In this document: in pieces, positions 24,090 to 38,533 of the stretch
Layout of the letters: every line of letters begins with the position of its first letter
How positions within the stretch are numbered: position 1 is the first letter of the stretch
Source: Sapria himalayana
Taxonomy: Eukaryota; Streptophyta; Magnoliopsida; Malpighiales; Rafflesiaceae
Reading direction: 5' to 3'
Assembly (NCBI GenBank): GCA_029783825.1
Contig: JAREIK010002032.1
Location: forward strand, 233,388-297,387
DNA: 64,000 nucleotides
Position numbers and translations under genes: made by a program
The notes under the pieces: generated by a model
Seen by the model: the letters and a program-made list of their open reading frames with translations, nothing else
Told to the model about the DNA's origin: nothing
Databases searched by the model: none

Positions 24090-26300
24090 TACCATTAAAT
24101 GCTTACTTACTTAAATTAGTAAGCTCATATACCCCGAAACCCCTAAATACATAAAGATTTTAACTTCTATATACTACTTAATAAATAATAAATCTCATTT
24201 TTATTTCTATTTATTATAATTTTAAATATTCATTATAATTATTTATAGTTTAATTTTATAAAAAAATTAATTACAAAATAAATTTTGAGTGAGACAAATA
24301 TTATTTAATTATTTATTTTTAATCAAAAAAAAATAAGCTTATAAAATGAAGAAAAAATTTTAAAATTAAATATTATTATTTAGTAATATATTTTGATTTG
24401 ATTTTGAATCATTTTGTGTTATGTAAATATATTTTAATTAATATTAATATTATTAATAATAGTTTATTAATTTAATTTTTGATCATTAATATAATATCTA
24501 TCATTAAAATTGTTTATATAGAATTTATATGATACATAATTATTAAGATTAATATAATTATACATGGTATTCACATTTCAAAAGATTTTAAAAATTATTT
24601 TATTTTTAAAGGTTATAACTTTTGAAAATAAGAAAAAATCTAAAAAAAAATTTTATTTTTATTATATAAATAAAGCCTATAAACCACTAAATACCTAAAA
24701 ACATAAATTGATAAACACCTAAATGAAAAAACTTCTAAATAATCAAACAATAAATATGTATACAACATATAATAAATCATAAATCTCATTTTAATTTGTA
24801 TTCATTATAATTTTAAATATTCATTTTAATTATTTATTAGTTTATTTTATAGAAATATTAATTATAAAATAAATAATGAGCGAGACAACTATAATTTTAA
24901 TAATTTATTTTTAATCAAAAAAAAATATAAGCATATTAAAAGAAGTAAAAATTTTTTAAAAAAAAATTATTATTTAGTAATATATTTTACTTTGATTTTG
25001 AATCATTATATATAAGTTTTACAATTATATTTTAATTGCTATCAATCTTATTAAGAATAGTTTATTAATTTATTATTCGATCAATTTTATAATATCTAAC
25101 AATAAAATTACTTATATTGAATTTAAATATCTTATAAGTATTAAGATAATTATAATTAAATATTATATTTACATTTGAAAAAAAATTTAAAATTATTATA
25201 TTTTCAAAGGTTATAAACTTCAAAAAAGATAAAAAATCATAAAATTAATTTTATTATTATTTTATTATTTAAATAAAACTTATAAACCACTAAATGCCTA
25301 AACATTTAAATATCTAGACTTCTTAACCCCAAAACCCATTAAATAGTTAAACCATTTAACCTATATAACCTAAATAATAAATAATAAATCTCATTTTTAT
25401 TCATATTCTTTATTATTTTAAATATTCATTTTAATTATTTTTTAGTTTATTTTTATAGAAATATTAATTACAAAATAAATAATGAGTGAGACATATAATT
25501 AAAATATATTATTTTTTATGAAAAAAAATACGTTTATAAAAATAAACAAAATTTCAAAATTTTAAAATTTTATTTAGTAATATAATTTACTTTGATTTTG
25601 AATTATTTTAGGTTCTAAAAATATATTTTTATTAATACCTATCTTATTACTAATAGTTTATTAATTTATTTTTCGATAATTAAATAATATATATTAATAA
25701 AATTTTTTATATTAAACTTACATCAAATATAATTATTAAGATTATTATAACAAAGTATTGCATTCATATTTTAGAAAGATTAAAAAATTATTTTATTTTC
25801 AAAGGTATTAACCTTTTAAAATCACGAAAATTCATAAAAATAAATTTTTTGTTATTTCATTGATTAAATAATACCTATAAACACCTAAATGTGCAAACAT
25901 ATAAATCAATAAACTCTGTAACCCCAAAACCACAAATAATTTAAACCATTAAATAGGTATGCCCTAAATAATAAATCATAAATCTCTTTTAATTCATTAT
26001 AATTTTAAATATTCATTTTACTTATTTATCAGTTTATTTTTAAAGAAATATTAATTACAAAATAAATTATTAGTGAGACAGATATAATTTAAATAATTTA
26101 ATTTTCATCAAACAAATATATATGCTTATAAAATGAGGCAAATTTTTTAAAATAAAAAATTATTATTTAGTAATATATCTTATTTTGATTTTGAATCATT
26201 TTAGATTCTACAATTATATTTTAATTTATATCTTTCTTATTAATACTAGGTTATTAATTTATTTATTGGTCATTATTATAATATCTATTAATAAAATTAT
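24090..26300 (+). repeat. Higher-order satellite module A-B-C-D
   Basis: Four monomers in fixed order: A (GCTTACTTACTTAAATTAG), B (AAACATAAATTGATAAACAC), C (TAAATATCTAGACTTCTTAA), D (GTGCAAACATATAAATCAAT). The same order occurs at 12,710-14,600 and, reverse-complemented, from 59,540 down to 57,330. Truncated versions are A-B at 46,870-47,550, cut by a Copia LTR, and A-B-C-like at 54,965-56,200. Shared order among non-adjacent copies shows multi-monomer amplification. Confidence 0.8.
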
Positions 26301-29300
26301 TTATATTTAGTTTACATATTATATAATTATTAATATTATTATAACTAAATATTGTATTCACATTTAAAAGAATTAAAAATTATTATACTTTCAAAGGTTA
26401 CAACCTTCTAAAATTAAAAAAATTCAAAAAATTAATTTTTTTTTAATTCTTTAGATAATAACTATAAATCACTAAACTCCTAAACCCAAAAACACCTAAA
26501 TACTTAAACCATTAAACCAGTATATCCTGAATAATAAATAATAAATCTTAATTTTATTTGTATTCATTATAATTTTAAATAATTATTTTAATTATTTAAT
26601 AGTTTATTATTATAGAATTCTAAATTACATAATAAATTATGAGTAAGGCAAATTAATTTAAATAATTTTTTTATAATAACAAAAATATAAAGTTATAAAA
26701 AAGCAAAACATTAAAAAAATTATAATTAAGTAATATATTTTACTTTGATTTTGAATAAATTTAGATTTTGCAAGTATATTTTAAATAATATCTATCTTAT
26801 TAATAATAGTTTATTAATTTTTTTTGATCATTATTTTTATATCTAGTAATGTAATTATTTATATTGAATTTAAATGAATTATAATTATTAAGATTATTAT
26901 AACTAAATATTATATTTACATTTGAAAAAAAATTAAAAAATTATTATATTTTCAACGGTTATAACCTTCAAAAATTTTAAAAATAATAAAAAAAAAATTT
27001 TTGTTATATCATTGTTTAAATAAAACTTATAAACCACTAAATGCATAAACACTTAAACCTCTAAACACCTAAACACAAAAGCCCATAAATACTTAAACCT
27101 TTAAACTCGTAAAGCTTAAATATAATTTAAATAATTTATTAAAATATTAATTACAAAATAAATTATGAGTGATACAAATATAATTTTAATAATTTATTTT
27201 TCATCAAAAAAAAATATAAGCTTATAAAAAGAAGAAAAACCAAAAAAAAATTTTTATTTTGTTATAAATTTTACTTTGATTTTGAATATTTTTAGGTTTT
27301 GAAATTATATTTTAATTTATATCTATCATATTAATAATAGCATATTAATCTATTTTTTAAAAATTGATATACTATCTATCAATAAAATTGTTTATATTTA
27401 GTTTATATTATATATAATAATAATGATTATTATTTATAAATATTGTATTCATATTTTTAAAAAATTTTAAAATTATTATATTTTCAAAGGTTCTAACCTT
27501 TGAAAATATGAAAAAATATCAAAAATAATTTTTTTGTTATTTCATTGTTTAAATAAAACCTATAAACCATTAAATGCCTAAAAATATAAATTGCTAAAGT
27601 CATAAATGAAAAACCTCTAAATACATAAAATATTAAACTCGTATAAATTAATAATAATTCATAAATCTCATTTTAATTTTTATTCAGTATAATTTTAAAT
27701 TTTTATTTTAATTATGTATCAGTTTATATTTATATAAATATTAATTATAAAATAAATTATTAGTGAGATAAATCTAATTTAAATTAGACTGGTATACCCA
27801 AAATAATAAAGATAAATCTCAATATTATTTTTTTCAATATAATTTTAAATATTCATTTTATTTAATTATTTGTTTGTTTATTAATAAATATTAATTACAA
27901 AATAAATCGAGCTTGACAAAAATAATTTATATAAATTATTTTTCATCAAAAAAAGATGGATAAACATTTTAAAAGAAAAAAAAATTCAAAACAAAAATTA
28001 TTATATATTAATATATTTTGATTTCTTCTGAATCAGTTTTAGGTTTTTTTATTATATTTTAATTAATATCTATCTTATTAATAATAGATTATTAATTTAT
28101 TCTTTGATCAATTTTAGAATATTTATCAATAATATTATTTATATTGAATTTACATGATATATAATTATTATGATTATTATAACTAAATATTATATTTACA
28201 TTTGTAAATAATTTAAAAATTATTATATTTTTAAAGGTTATCATCTTTGAATATGAGATAAAATCACAAAAATAATTTTTTTTGTTATTTTATTGTTTAT
28301 ATAAAACCTATAAACTACTAAATGCTTAGACGCTTAAATCATTAAACTTCTAAACCCCAAAACCTTTAAATACTTAAACAATCTTTAAAGGTTTAAATAT
28401 TTATAAATAATATATATATATCTATCAATAAATAATAGTTTATTAATTTATTTTTTGATCATTATAATATTTATATTTATATTTAGTTAATAAATATCTT
28501 TCAATAAAATTGTTTATTTTTAATTTACATGATATATAATTATTAAGTTTATTATAACTAAATATTGTATTCACATTTGAAAAAAATTTAAAAATTATTA
28601 TATTTATAAAGGTTATAACTTTCAAAATTGATAAAAAATTTGAAAAATATTTTTTTGTTATTTCATTATTTAAATAAAACAAATAAACTACTAAATTTCT
28701 AAACACTTAAATCATTAAACTCCTAAACTCATAAATACTTAAACCATTAAACCGGTATACCCTAAATAATAAATAATAAATCTCATTTTTATTTGTATTC
28801 TTTATAATTTTAATATTCATTTTAATTATTTATTAGTTTATTTTTATAGAAATATTAATTGAAAGAAAAAATTATAAATGAGACAAATATAATTTAAATA
28901 ATTTATCTTCATAAAAAAATGTATAAGCTTATAAAAAGAATCAAAAATTTAAAAATAAAAAATTATTATTTAGTAATATATATTTTACTTTGATTTTGAT
29001 CATTTTTGGTTAGGCAGATATATTTTAATTAATATCTATCTTATTAATAATAGTTTATTAATCTATTTTATGATCAGTATTATAATATCGATCAATAAAA
29101 TTATTTATATTAAATTTACATGATATTTAATTTTTATGATTATTATAATTAAATATTATCTTAACATTTGAAATAAAATTAAAAATTATAATATTTTCAA
29201 TGGTTATAACCTTGAAAATGAGAAAAAATCATAAAAATAATTTTTTTGTTATTTAAATATTTAAATAAACCCTATAAACCACAAAATACCTAAATACTTA

Positions 29301-29319
29301 AATTACTAAACTCCTAAAG

Positions 29320-31797
29320 CCCGATACTGCTGCACCACACACACATAGCGACGGACCACGGTACACACGTGCCCATATTCTTGTCAATTTTGGTGTAGCA
29401 TTTAGAGGGGCCAGAAAGTCCTGGAAGTAGATAGAGGTATGGGCCAACAGCTTGTATAGGGCCCCACTAGCAAGCCGGGATGATAACATCCAGACAACTG
29501 AAGAGACCGAGCAAAGTGGTCGTGAGTAAACCCATGAGTAACTAAGAGTGGGTACCACTAGCCCTATCAGGCAGCATAAAGGGGCACCCAACCATCGCCC
29601 AACACGATAAGCGGGTAATCCATGATTAATTGGAGAGCCGGAAAAATCTGAAGCATCACTAAGCACGACCAGTAAGCAATGGAGTCTAGACCAGCCACAC
29701 GGGAGCCAAAGATTCAAACTTGTAGTTTTTGTTTGTAGTCTTATTTGTATTTTGGACTTTGTATGCACCATGTACTTGTAAAGACGGATCATGAAATACT
29801 CACACACACAATCTTGTCCATTCTCTATATACATGCAATGCGGGCAACTGGACCCATCAGTATCTCTAAATGGGGCCCACTAATGAATTTTGTAAATAAA
29901 CATTAGGTGATGCTACACTCCCGGGAGCAGAAGACCCATCTTTATAGCATTTTGTAATTTTACTTGTATATTAGTTTGGTTGTACGCGTATATAATTACA
30001 CTATGAGATGGACCTCATCACACATGCACACCGATGCATGCATATTTTTTGATATTTTGTGGGTGATATATATAGCCACTTCTTGGAGCTCTAGGAGGAA
30101 GCATTCTAACCCAGGAGATACTCTTTTGAGGATCATTGTAGCAAAAGAATGTGGAATTCAAAGGTGAGAATGAATTGACAAAGTGCCGTAGATATAGACT
30201 TTTGGATTTATGGGTATTCAGTTTTACATGTATTTCATTGGATAGCAATGACATAGGCAAACGCTTATTGCTGCATGTAACACACATGCACAATTTTATA
30301 TTTGGATAGTTTTAATATGGTGCATCATTCAGGTTCCAAAAATAGGATTGGAAAAATCAGAATGGAAAGGACGCAATGCGCATAATGACTCAATGCCAAC
30401 TCTGAAGTCAGGGAATGCCAGGTGATTTTAGTTGTATTCGTATGCTTGGAATTATTAGGCATTAGGTTTTTTTATGTATTTTATGCATAGAATCATTAAG
30501 GTGCATAGGATTTGGTGGGCTCGCCTAAATTAGTCAGTTTTTTAGGCTCTTGTAAGTTGTGTGCCTAAATGATAACTAAAGTGTGTATTTTCCGAAAAAA
30601 AACAAAAAAAAACCATAAACCCTAAACTTTAAATCCTAAACCTTAAACCATAAACTATAACCCTAATGCATAAACCATAAATCCTAAATCTCATGTTTTC
30701 CACTTTTATAATCAAATGACTAATTGTTAAATTTAAATTGAAATTCACAACTTTTAGGAATGTCAAAGATTTATTTTTTTGTATATGTAACACAAAGTCA
30801 TGACTCAAGGGGTGAGTTATGGATTCAATCTCTTTCTTGCTTTAGATTATTGTAGCATTATCAATGGTCATGATTGTATATTTTGTCTCTAGAACACAAA
30901 ATCATATCGATGAGAATATGCCATAAATTGTGTCTCTCTGTTGAACATATTGTTATGGCACTAAGAATTATCATGATTATATATATAATCACTATAATAC
31001 TGTGTCACAGTATTGGATATGACAATAGCTTGTACATTTTATTTTTATATTGCAAAGTCATTGCACTAGGAATGATTGTAACTTTTTTCATTCCTCGAGG
31101 GCAAAAGTTATGACACTAGAAATAGTTAAAGCTCGAGTACTCCTCTTTATAACTTTCTATAGCTAAAATTCTTGGGATTGGAAATATCACTATCGCTTTT
31201 TCCATTGATTTGTGACATCAAGTGTCAATATGAAAGTCTAATATTTTGAGCAATGATTAAAACATTTTTTACATTTGAATATGATTCATTTAAACATTTT
31301 TGGGTATTGTGAGCTTGTATACATAACTCATTTAATATAAAAAGAAAGAAATGATACATTTCATATCCATGAGGATATAAAAAAAAGGCTTAGACATGCC
31401 AATAAAATAAATTTTTTGTTTCTTGATTGAAATAGAGCTCATACTTCTTGCCCTGCTAAAACTGCCCAGGGGCTAGTTTGTTCTAATAGGCTACAAGGTG
31501 GTTATTTTTTTAGAGGTGAACTATGTTTTAAAAAATTGCTTTGAGTGTGTGCATTAGAGATATTTTAGAAAAAATTACAATAATCAATATAAATATCATC
31601 CTCAACAACTAGCTATTTCAACACATAGGGGTACAACTTTGGTTTAGTCTGTTAGCATACATGAGTCAAATTACCTTTGATAGCCAAGTGATTCAACATC
31701 AAATATGATGAGACATGATAGAGATAAAGTAAAAGCTCCTATTATTTTGGTTAGAGCTTTAGCAATCATTCTAGAGGTGAGAGAGGAACAAAATAAA
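29320..31797 (+). repeat. Unknown 2.48-kb non-satellite unit, copy 4 (full length)
   Basis: It is colinear with 9,603-12,071 over its whole length with scattered substitutions and small indels. The A run and CCCTAAA-like tract lie at about 30,594-30,695, and the 100-bp repeat pair near 30,905-31,110. An antisense open frame of 178 codons (29,298-29,834) is open only here; the matching parts of copies 1, 2 and 5 contain interruptions and no domain is recognisable. The satellite on both sides matches that around copies 2 and 5, so the duplicated segment is larger than the unit. Confidence 0.85.
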
Positions 31798-34700
31798 TTA
31801 TTTTAATTATTCAGTATAATTTTAGTTTTTATTTTAATTATTTATCAGTTTATTTTTATAGAAATATTAATTACAAAATAAATTATTAGTGAGACAGATC
31901 TAATTTAAATTAAACCAGTATATCCTAAATAATAAAGAATAAATCTCATTTTTTTTTCATTTTAATTTTAAATTTTCAAATTTAATTATTTATTTTTTTA
32001 TTTTTATATAAATATGAATTACAAAATAAATTATGAGTTACACAAATATAATTTATATAAATTACTTTTCATCAAAATAATATAGATAAACTTTTTAAAA
32101 GAAAAAAAATTTCAAAACAAAAAATTATTATATAGTAATATATTTTGCTTTGCCTCTGAATCATATTAGGTTTTGTAATTATATTATAATTGATATCTAT
32201 CTTATTAATAATAGATTATTAATCTATTATTTGATCAATATTAGAATATTTATCAGTAATATAGTTTTTATTTAATTTATATGATATTTAAATATAATGA
32301 TTATTATAACTAAATATTGAATTCGCTTTTGAAAAAAATTTAAAAATTATTATATTTTCTAAGGTTATAACCTTTGAAAATATCAAAAAATAATAAAAAT
32401 AAATTTTTTGTTTTTTTATTTTTTAAATAAACCTATAAACTACTAAATCCATACACAGTTAAGTAAGTAAACTCCTAGACCCCGTATAGCCTAAATACAG
32501 TAACCATTAAACCGATATATAATACATAATAAATAATAAATCATATTTTTATTTCTATTTATTATAATTTAAATATTCATTTTAATTATTTATTAGTTTA
32601 TTTTTTTTAGAAATATTTATTACAAAATAAATTATGAGTGCGACAAATATAATTTAAATAATTTATTTTTAATGAAATAATATATATACACATATAAAAG
32701 AAGTAAAAATTTAAAAATTTAATATTATTATCCAATAATATATTTTAGTTTAATTTTGAATCAATTTGGGTTTTGTAAATATTTTTTAATTAATTTCTAT
32801 CTTTTTATTAATAGTTTATTAATTTAATTTTTGATCATTATTATAATATCTATCAATAAAATTGTTTATATTGAATTTACATGATATATAATAATTAATA
32901 TTATTATACCTAAAATATTATATTTACATTTAAAAAATTTTAAATATTATTATATTTTCAAAGGTTATAACTTATGAAAATGAGAAAAATTATAAATTTT
33001 TTTTATTATTTTATTGTTTAAATAAAACCTATAAACCAATAAATGCCTAAAAACATAAATAGCTAAATTTCAAATGACAAAACATCTAAATACTTAAACC
33101 ATTAAACTGGTTTACATTAATAATAAATCATAAATTTAATTTTAATTTTTATTCAGTATAATTTAAAATTTCTATTTTAATTATTTATCAGTTTATTTTT
33201 ATAGAAATATTAATTACAAAATAAATTATTAGTGAGATAGATATAATTAAAATTTAACTGGTATACCCTAAATAATAATTAATAAATCTCATTTTTTTCA
33301 TTATAATTTTAAATATTCATTTTAATTATTTATCTATTTATTTTTAAATAAATATTAATTACAAAATAAATTATGAGTTAGACAAATATAATTTATATAA
33401 ATTATTTTTAATCAAAAGATAAACATAAACTTTAAAAAAAAAATGAAAACAAAAAATTATTACATTGTAATATATTTTGCTTTGTATATGAATTATTTTA
33501 GGTTTTGTAATTATATTTTAATTGATATCTATCTTATTAATAATAGATTATTATTTTATTTTTGATAATTCTTAGAATATTTATCAATAAAATTATTTAT
33601 ATTGAATTTATATGAAATATAAATATAATGATTATTATAACTAAATATTATATTCACTTTTGAAAAAAATTTAAAAATTATTATATTTTCAAAGGTTATC
33701 ACCTTTTAGAATATAAAAAAATAATAAAAATAATTGTTTTTGTTATTTTAATATTTAAATAAAACCTATAAACGACTAAATGCATACACAATTAAATCAG
33801 TAAACTCCTAACGCCCGTAATGCCTAAATACATAAACCATTAAACTGCTATATACTACTTAATAATTAAGAAATCTAATATTTATTTCAATTTATTATTA
33901 TTTTAAATATTCATTTTAATTATTTATTAGTTTATTTTTATATAAATATTTATTACAAAATATATTATGAGTGCGACAAATATAATTTAAATAATTTATT
34001 TTTAATAAAAAAAATATATACGCTTATAAAAGAAGTAAAAATTTAAAAATTAAAAATTATATCCAATAATATTTTTACTTTAATTTTGAATCAATTTTGA
34101 TGTTCTAAATATTTTTTAATTAATATCTATCTTATTATTAAAAGTTTATTAATTTAATTTTTGATAATTATTATAATATCTATCAATAAAATTGTTTATA
34201 TAGAATTTATATGCTTTATAATTATTAAAATTATTATAAGTAAATAATGTATTCACATTTCAAAAAATTTTAAATATTATTATATTTTCAAAGGTTATAA
34301 CCTTTAAAAATGACAAAAAATTACTAAATTTTTTTTTGTTATTTTATTTTTTAAATAAAACCTATAACCACTAAATGCCTAAAAACATGAATCGCTAAAC
34401 ACCTATACGACAAAACCACTAAATACTTAAACTATTAAATTGTTATACATTAATAATAAATCATAAATCTCATTTTAATTTTTATTCAAATTTTAAATTT
34501 TTATTTTAATAGAAATATTAATTACAAAATAAATTATTAGTGAGACATATATAATTTAAATTAAACTGGTATACCCTAAATAATAAATAATATATCTCAT
34601 TTTTTTATTATAATTTTAAATATTCATTTTAATTATTTATTTGTTTATTTTTATATAAATATTAATTAAAAAATAAATTATGAGTTAAACAAATATAATT

Positions 34701-36813
34701 TAGGTAAATTATTTTTAATCAAAAAAATATAGACAAACATTTTAAATTTAAAAAATTACAAAACAAATAATTATTTTATAGTAATTATTTTGGTTTGCTT
34801 CTGAATCATTTTATGTTTTGTAATTATATTTTAATTAATATATATATTATTAATGATAGATTATTAATTTATTTTTTGATCATTATTAGAATATTAATCA
34901 CTAAAATTGTTTATATTGAATTTATATGATATATAAATATAATGATTTTTATAACTAAATATTGAATTCGTTTTTGAAAAAAATTTAAAAATTATTATAT
35001 TTTCAAAGGATATAACCTTTGAAAATAACAAAAATAATAAAAATAAATGTTTTGTTATTTTATTTATTAAATAAAACCTATAAACCACTAAATAAAAATG
35101 CAATTAAATCAGTAAACACCTAAATCCCGTAATACCTCACTACATAAACCATTAAACTGCTATTTAATACATAATAATTAAGAAATCTAATTTTAATTTC
35201 TATTTATTATATTTTTAAATATTCATTTTAATTATATATTAGTTTATTTTTATAAAAATATTTATTATAAAATAAATTATGAGTGTGACAAATATAATTT
35301 AAATAATTTATTTTTAATCATAAAAAATATATATGCTTATAAAAGAAGTAAAAATTTAAAAATTAAAATTATTATGCAGCAATATTTTTTACTTAAATTT
35401 TGAATCAATTTGGGTTTTGTAAATATTTTTTTAATTAATATCTATATCATTATTAGTAGTTTATTAATTTAATTTTAGATCATTATTATAATATCTATCA
35501 ATAAGATTGTTTATATTGAATCTATATGATATAAAATTATTAAAATTATTATAACTAAATATTGTATTCACATTTCAAAAAATTTTAAATATTATTTTAT
35601 TTTCAATGGTTATAACCTATGAAAATGACAAAAAATTTCAATTTTTTTTGTTATTTTATTGTATAAATAAAACCCATAAATCACTAAAAGCCTAAAAACA
35701 TAAATCGCTAAACTCCTAAACGACAAAACTTCTAAATACTTAAACTATTAAATTGGTATACATTAATAATAAATAATAAATCTCATTTTAATTTTTATTA
35801 AGTATAATTTTAAATTTTCATTTTAATTATTTATCAGTTTATTTTTATAGAAATATTAATTACAAAATAAATTATTAGTGCGACAGATCTATTTTAAATA
35901 ATTTATTTTTTATCAAAAAAAATATATATGCTTATTAAAAGAGGCACAATTTTAAAAACAAAAATTTATTATTTTGTAATATATTTTATTTTGATTATGA
36001 ATCATTTTAGTTTTTGCAATTATTTTTTAATTTATATCATTCTTATTAATAATAGTTTATTAATTTTTTATTGATAATTATTATAATATCTATCAATAAA
36101 ATTATTTATATTGAGTTTACATTATATATAATTATTAAGAATATTATAACTAAATATTATATTCACATTTAAAAAAAATTAAAAATTATTATATTTTCAA
36201 AGGTTATAACCTTTGAAAATTAAAAATAAAATCAAAAAATTAAATTTTTTATTTTTTCATTCTTTAAATAAAATTATAAATCACTAAGGCCTAAACACTT
36301 AAATCATTAAACCTCAAAACACCTAAATATGTAAACCATTAAACTAGTATATCCCGAATAATAAATATTAAATCTTAATTTTATTTGTATTCATTATAAT
36401 TTTAAATATTCATTTTAATTATTTATTAGTTTATTTTTATAGAATTATTAATTAAAAATAAATTATGTGGAAGACAAATATAATTTAAATAATTTACATT
36501 TAATAACAAAAAATATAAACTTATAAAAAGAAGCAAAACATCAAAAAAGTTATTATTTAGTATTATATTTTACTTTGATTATGAATAAATTTACGTTTTG
36601 CAAATATATTTTGAAAAATATCTCTCTTATTAATAATAGTTTATTAATTTATTTTTTGATCATTAATATAATATCTATCAATATAATTGTTTATATTGAA
36701 TTAACATGATATATAATTATTAAGATTATCATAACTAAATATAGTATTCACATATAAAAAAATTTAAAATTTGTTATATTTTCAAAGGTTATAACCTTCA
36801 AAAATGAGAAAAA

Positions 36814-36838
36814 ATAACAAAAATAAATTTTTTGTTAT
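36814..36838. repeat. A/T stem-loop between palindrome and octamer tract
   Basis: ATAACAAAAA (36,814-36,823) pairs with TTTTTGTTAT (36,829-36,838) across a 5-base loop. A similar AATAACAAAAATAA followed by TTTTTTGTTATT occurs in most monomers just after the long palindrome, although some copies have lost pairing. Confidence 0.7.
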
Positions 36839-36860
36839 ATCATTGTTTAAATAAAACATA

Positions 36861-36948
36861 TAAACCATTAAATGCCTAAATACATAAATCTCTAAACTAC
36901 TAAACCCCGAAGTCCCTAAATACCTAAACCTTTAAACTCGTAAACCTT
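36861..36948 (+). repeat. 11-unit 8-bp tandem tract, best-preserved example
   Basis: Every octamer from 36,861 keeps the 8-bp phase: TAAACCAT, TAAATGCC, TAAATACA, TAAATCTC, TAAACTAC, TAAACCCC, GAAGTCCC, TAAATACC, TAAACCTT, TAAACTCG, TAAACCTT. The consensus is close to TAAACCCC, that is CCCCTAAA, one base longer than the plant telomere unit CCCTAAA. Confidence 0.92.
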
Positions 36949-37308
36949 AAATATAATTTAAATAATTTATAGAAATATTAATTACAAAATAAATTATAAG
37001 TGACAAATATAATTTAAATAATATATTTTTCATCAAAAAAATATATAAGTTTATAAAATGATGCAAAAACTATATAAATTATTATTTATTAATAAATTTT
37101 ACTTTGATTTTGAATCATTTTAGGTTTTTCAACTATATTTTAATTTATATCTATCATATTAATAATAGTTTATTAATTTATTTTTTGATAAGTGATATAA
37201 TATTTTTCAATAAAATTGTTTATATTTATTTTATATTATATATAGTTATAATAATTATTATTACTAAATATTGTATTCACATTTTTAAAAAAGTTTAAAA
37301 TTATTATA

Positions 37309-37334
37309 TTTTCAAATGTTATGACATTTGAAAA
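37309..37334. repeat. Satellite palindrome with a second matched arm change
   Basis: TTTTCAAATGT (37,309-37,319) and ACATTTGAAAA (37,324-37,334) are exact reverse complements around a 4-base centre. The usual arms read CAAAGG and CCTTTG. Here G to T and C to A changed together, so pairing is kept. Confidence 0.88.
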
Positions 37335-38501
37335 TTTGAAAAAATATCAAAAATAAATTTTTTGTTATTTCATTTTTTAAATAAAAGCTATAAACCATTA
37401 AATGCCTAAAAACTTAAATCAATAACTTCTAAATCTCGCAAACCCTTAATAGATAAATTTTTTAAACAGGTATATCTTAAATAATAAATATTAAATCTTA
37501 TTTTTATTTTTTCATTATAATTTTAAATATTGTTTTTAATTAATTATTTGTTTGTTTTTATATAAATATTAAATACAAAATAAATTATTAGTTAGAAAAA
37601 TATAATTTATATAAATTATTTTTCAACAATAAAATATATATAAACTTATTAAAAGAAGAAAAAAATAAAAAACAAAAAATTATTATATAGTAATATATTT
37701 TACTTTGTTTCTGTATCATTTTAGGTTTTGTAATTATATTTTAATTGATATCTAAACTTATTAATAATAAATTATTAATTTATTTTTTGATCATTATTAG
37801 AATATTTATCAATCAAAATATTTATATTTAATTTATATGATATATAAATTTAATAATTATTATAACTAAATATTGTATTCACTTTTGAAAAAAATTTGAA
37901 AATATTTATATTTTCAAAGATTATAACCTTTGAACATGTCAAAAAACAAAAAAAATATTTTTTTTATTATATCATTGAAAAAATAAAACCTATAAATCAC
38001 TAAATACCTAATTACTTAAATCACTAAACTACAAAATCCCGAAACCCCTATATAGATAATCATTTAAACGGGTATCCCCTAAATAATAATTAATAAATCT
38101 CATTTTTATTTGTTTTCATTTTAATTTAAAAATTCATTTTGATTGTTTTGTTTATTATTTATATATATATATAAATAATAAAATAAATTATGAGTTAAAA
38201 ATATAATTTATAAAAATTATTTTTCATCAAATAATAGATAAGCTTATAAAAAGAATAAAAATTTAAAAACAAATAATTATTATTACGTAATATATTTTGC
38301 TTTGCTTTTGAATCATTTTAGGTTTTGATATTATATTTTAAGTAATATCAATCTTATTGATAATAGATTTTTAATTTATTTTTTGATAATTATTAGAATA
38401 TCTATCAATAAAATTGTTTATATTGAATTTATATGAGATATAATTATTATGATTATTATAAATAAATATTTATTCACTTTTGAAAAAAATTTAAATATTT
38501 T

Positions 38502-38533
38502 ATATTTTCAAAGGTTATAACCTTTGAAAATAT
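38502..38533. repeat. Perfect 32-bp satellite palindrome
   Basis: It is the same perfect dyad as at 3,515-3,546, with arms beginning ATATTTTC and ending GAAAATAT. Confidence 0.93.

Larger units (their letters stand above)
21516..29319 (+). repeat. AT-rich satellite array, block 6
   Basis: About 13 monomers in plus orientation. In order it includes a subtype with AAATAAGTAAACTCCTAGACCC (22,150, also after units 4 and 5), a subtype with ACTACAAAATCC (23,525), then A, B, C and D at about 24,090, 24,670, 25,278 and 25,873, and the short 380-bp monomer near 28,308. The last 1.1 kb repeats what precedes the unit at 9,603 and 51,561. Short open frames (for example 23,272-23,514 and 28,443-28,706, minus) recur at the same monomer position and are repeat artefacts. 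Confidence 0.92.
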
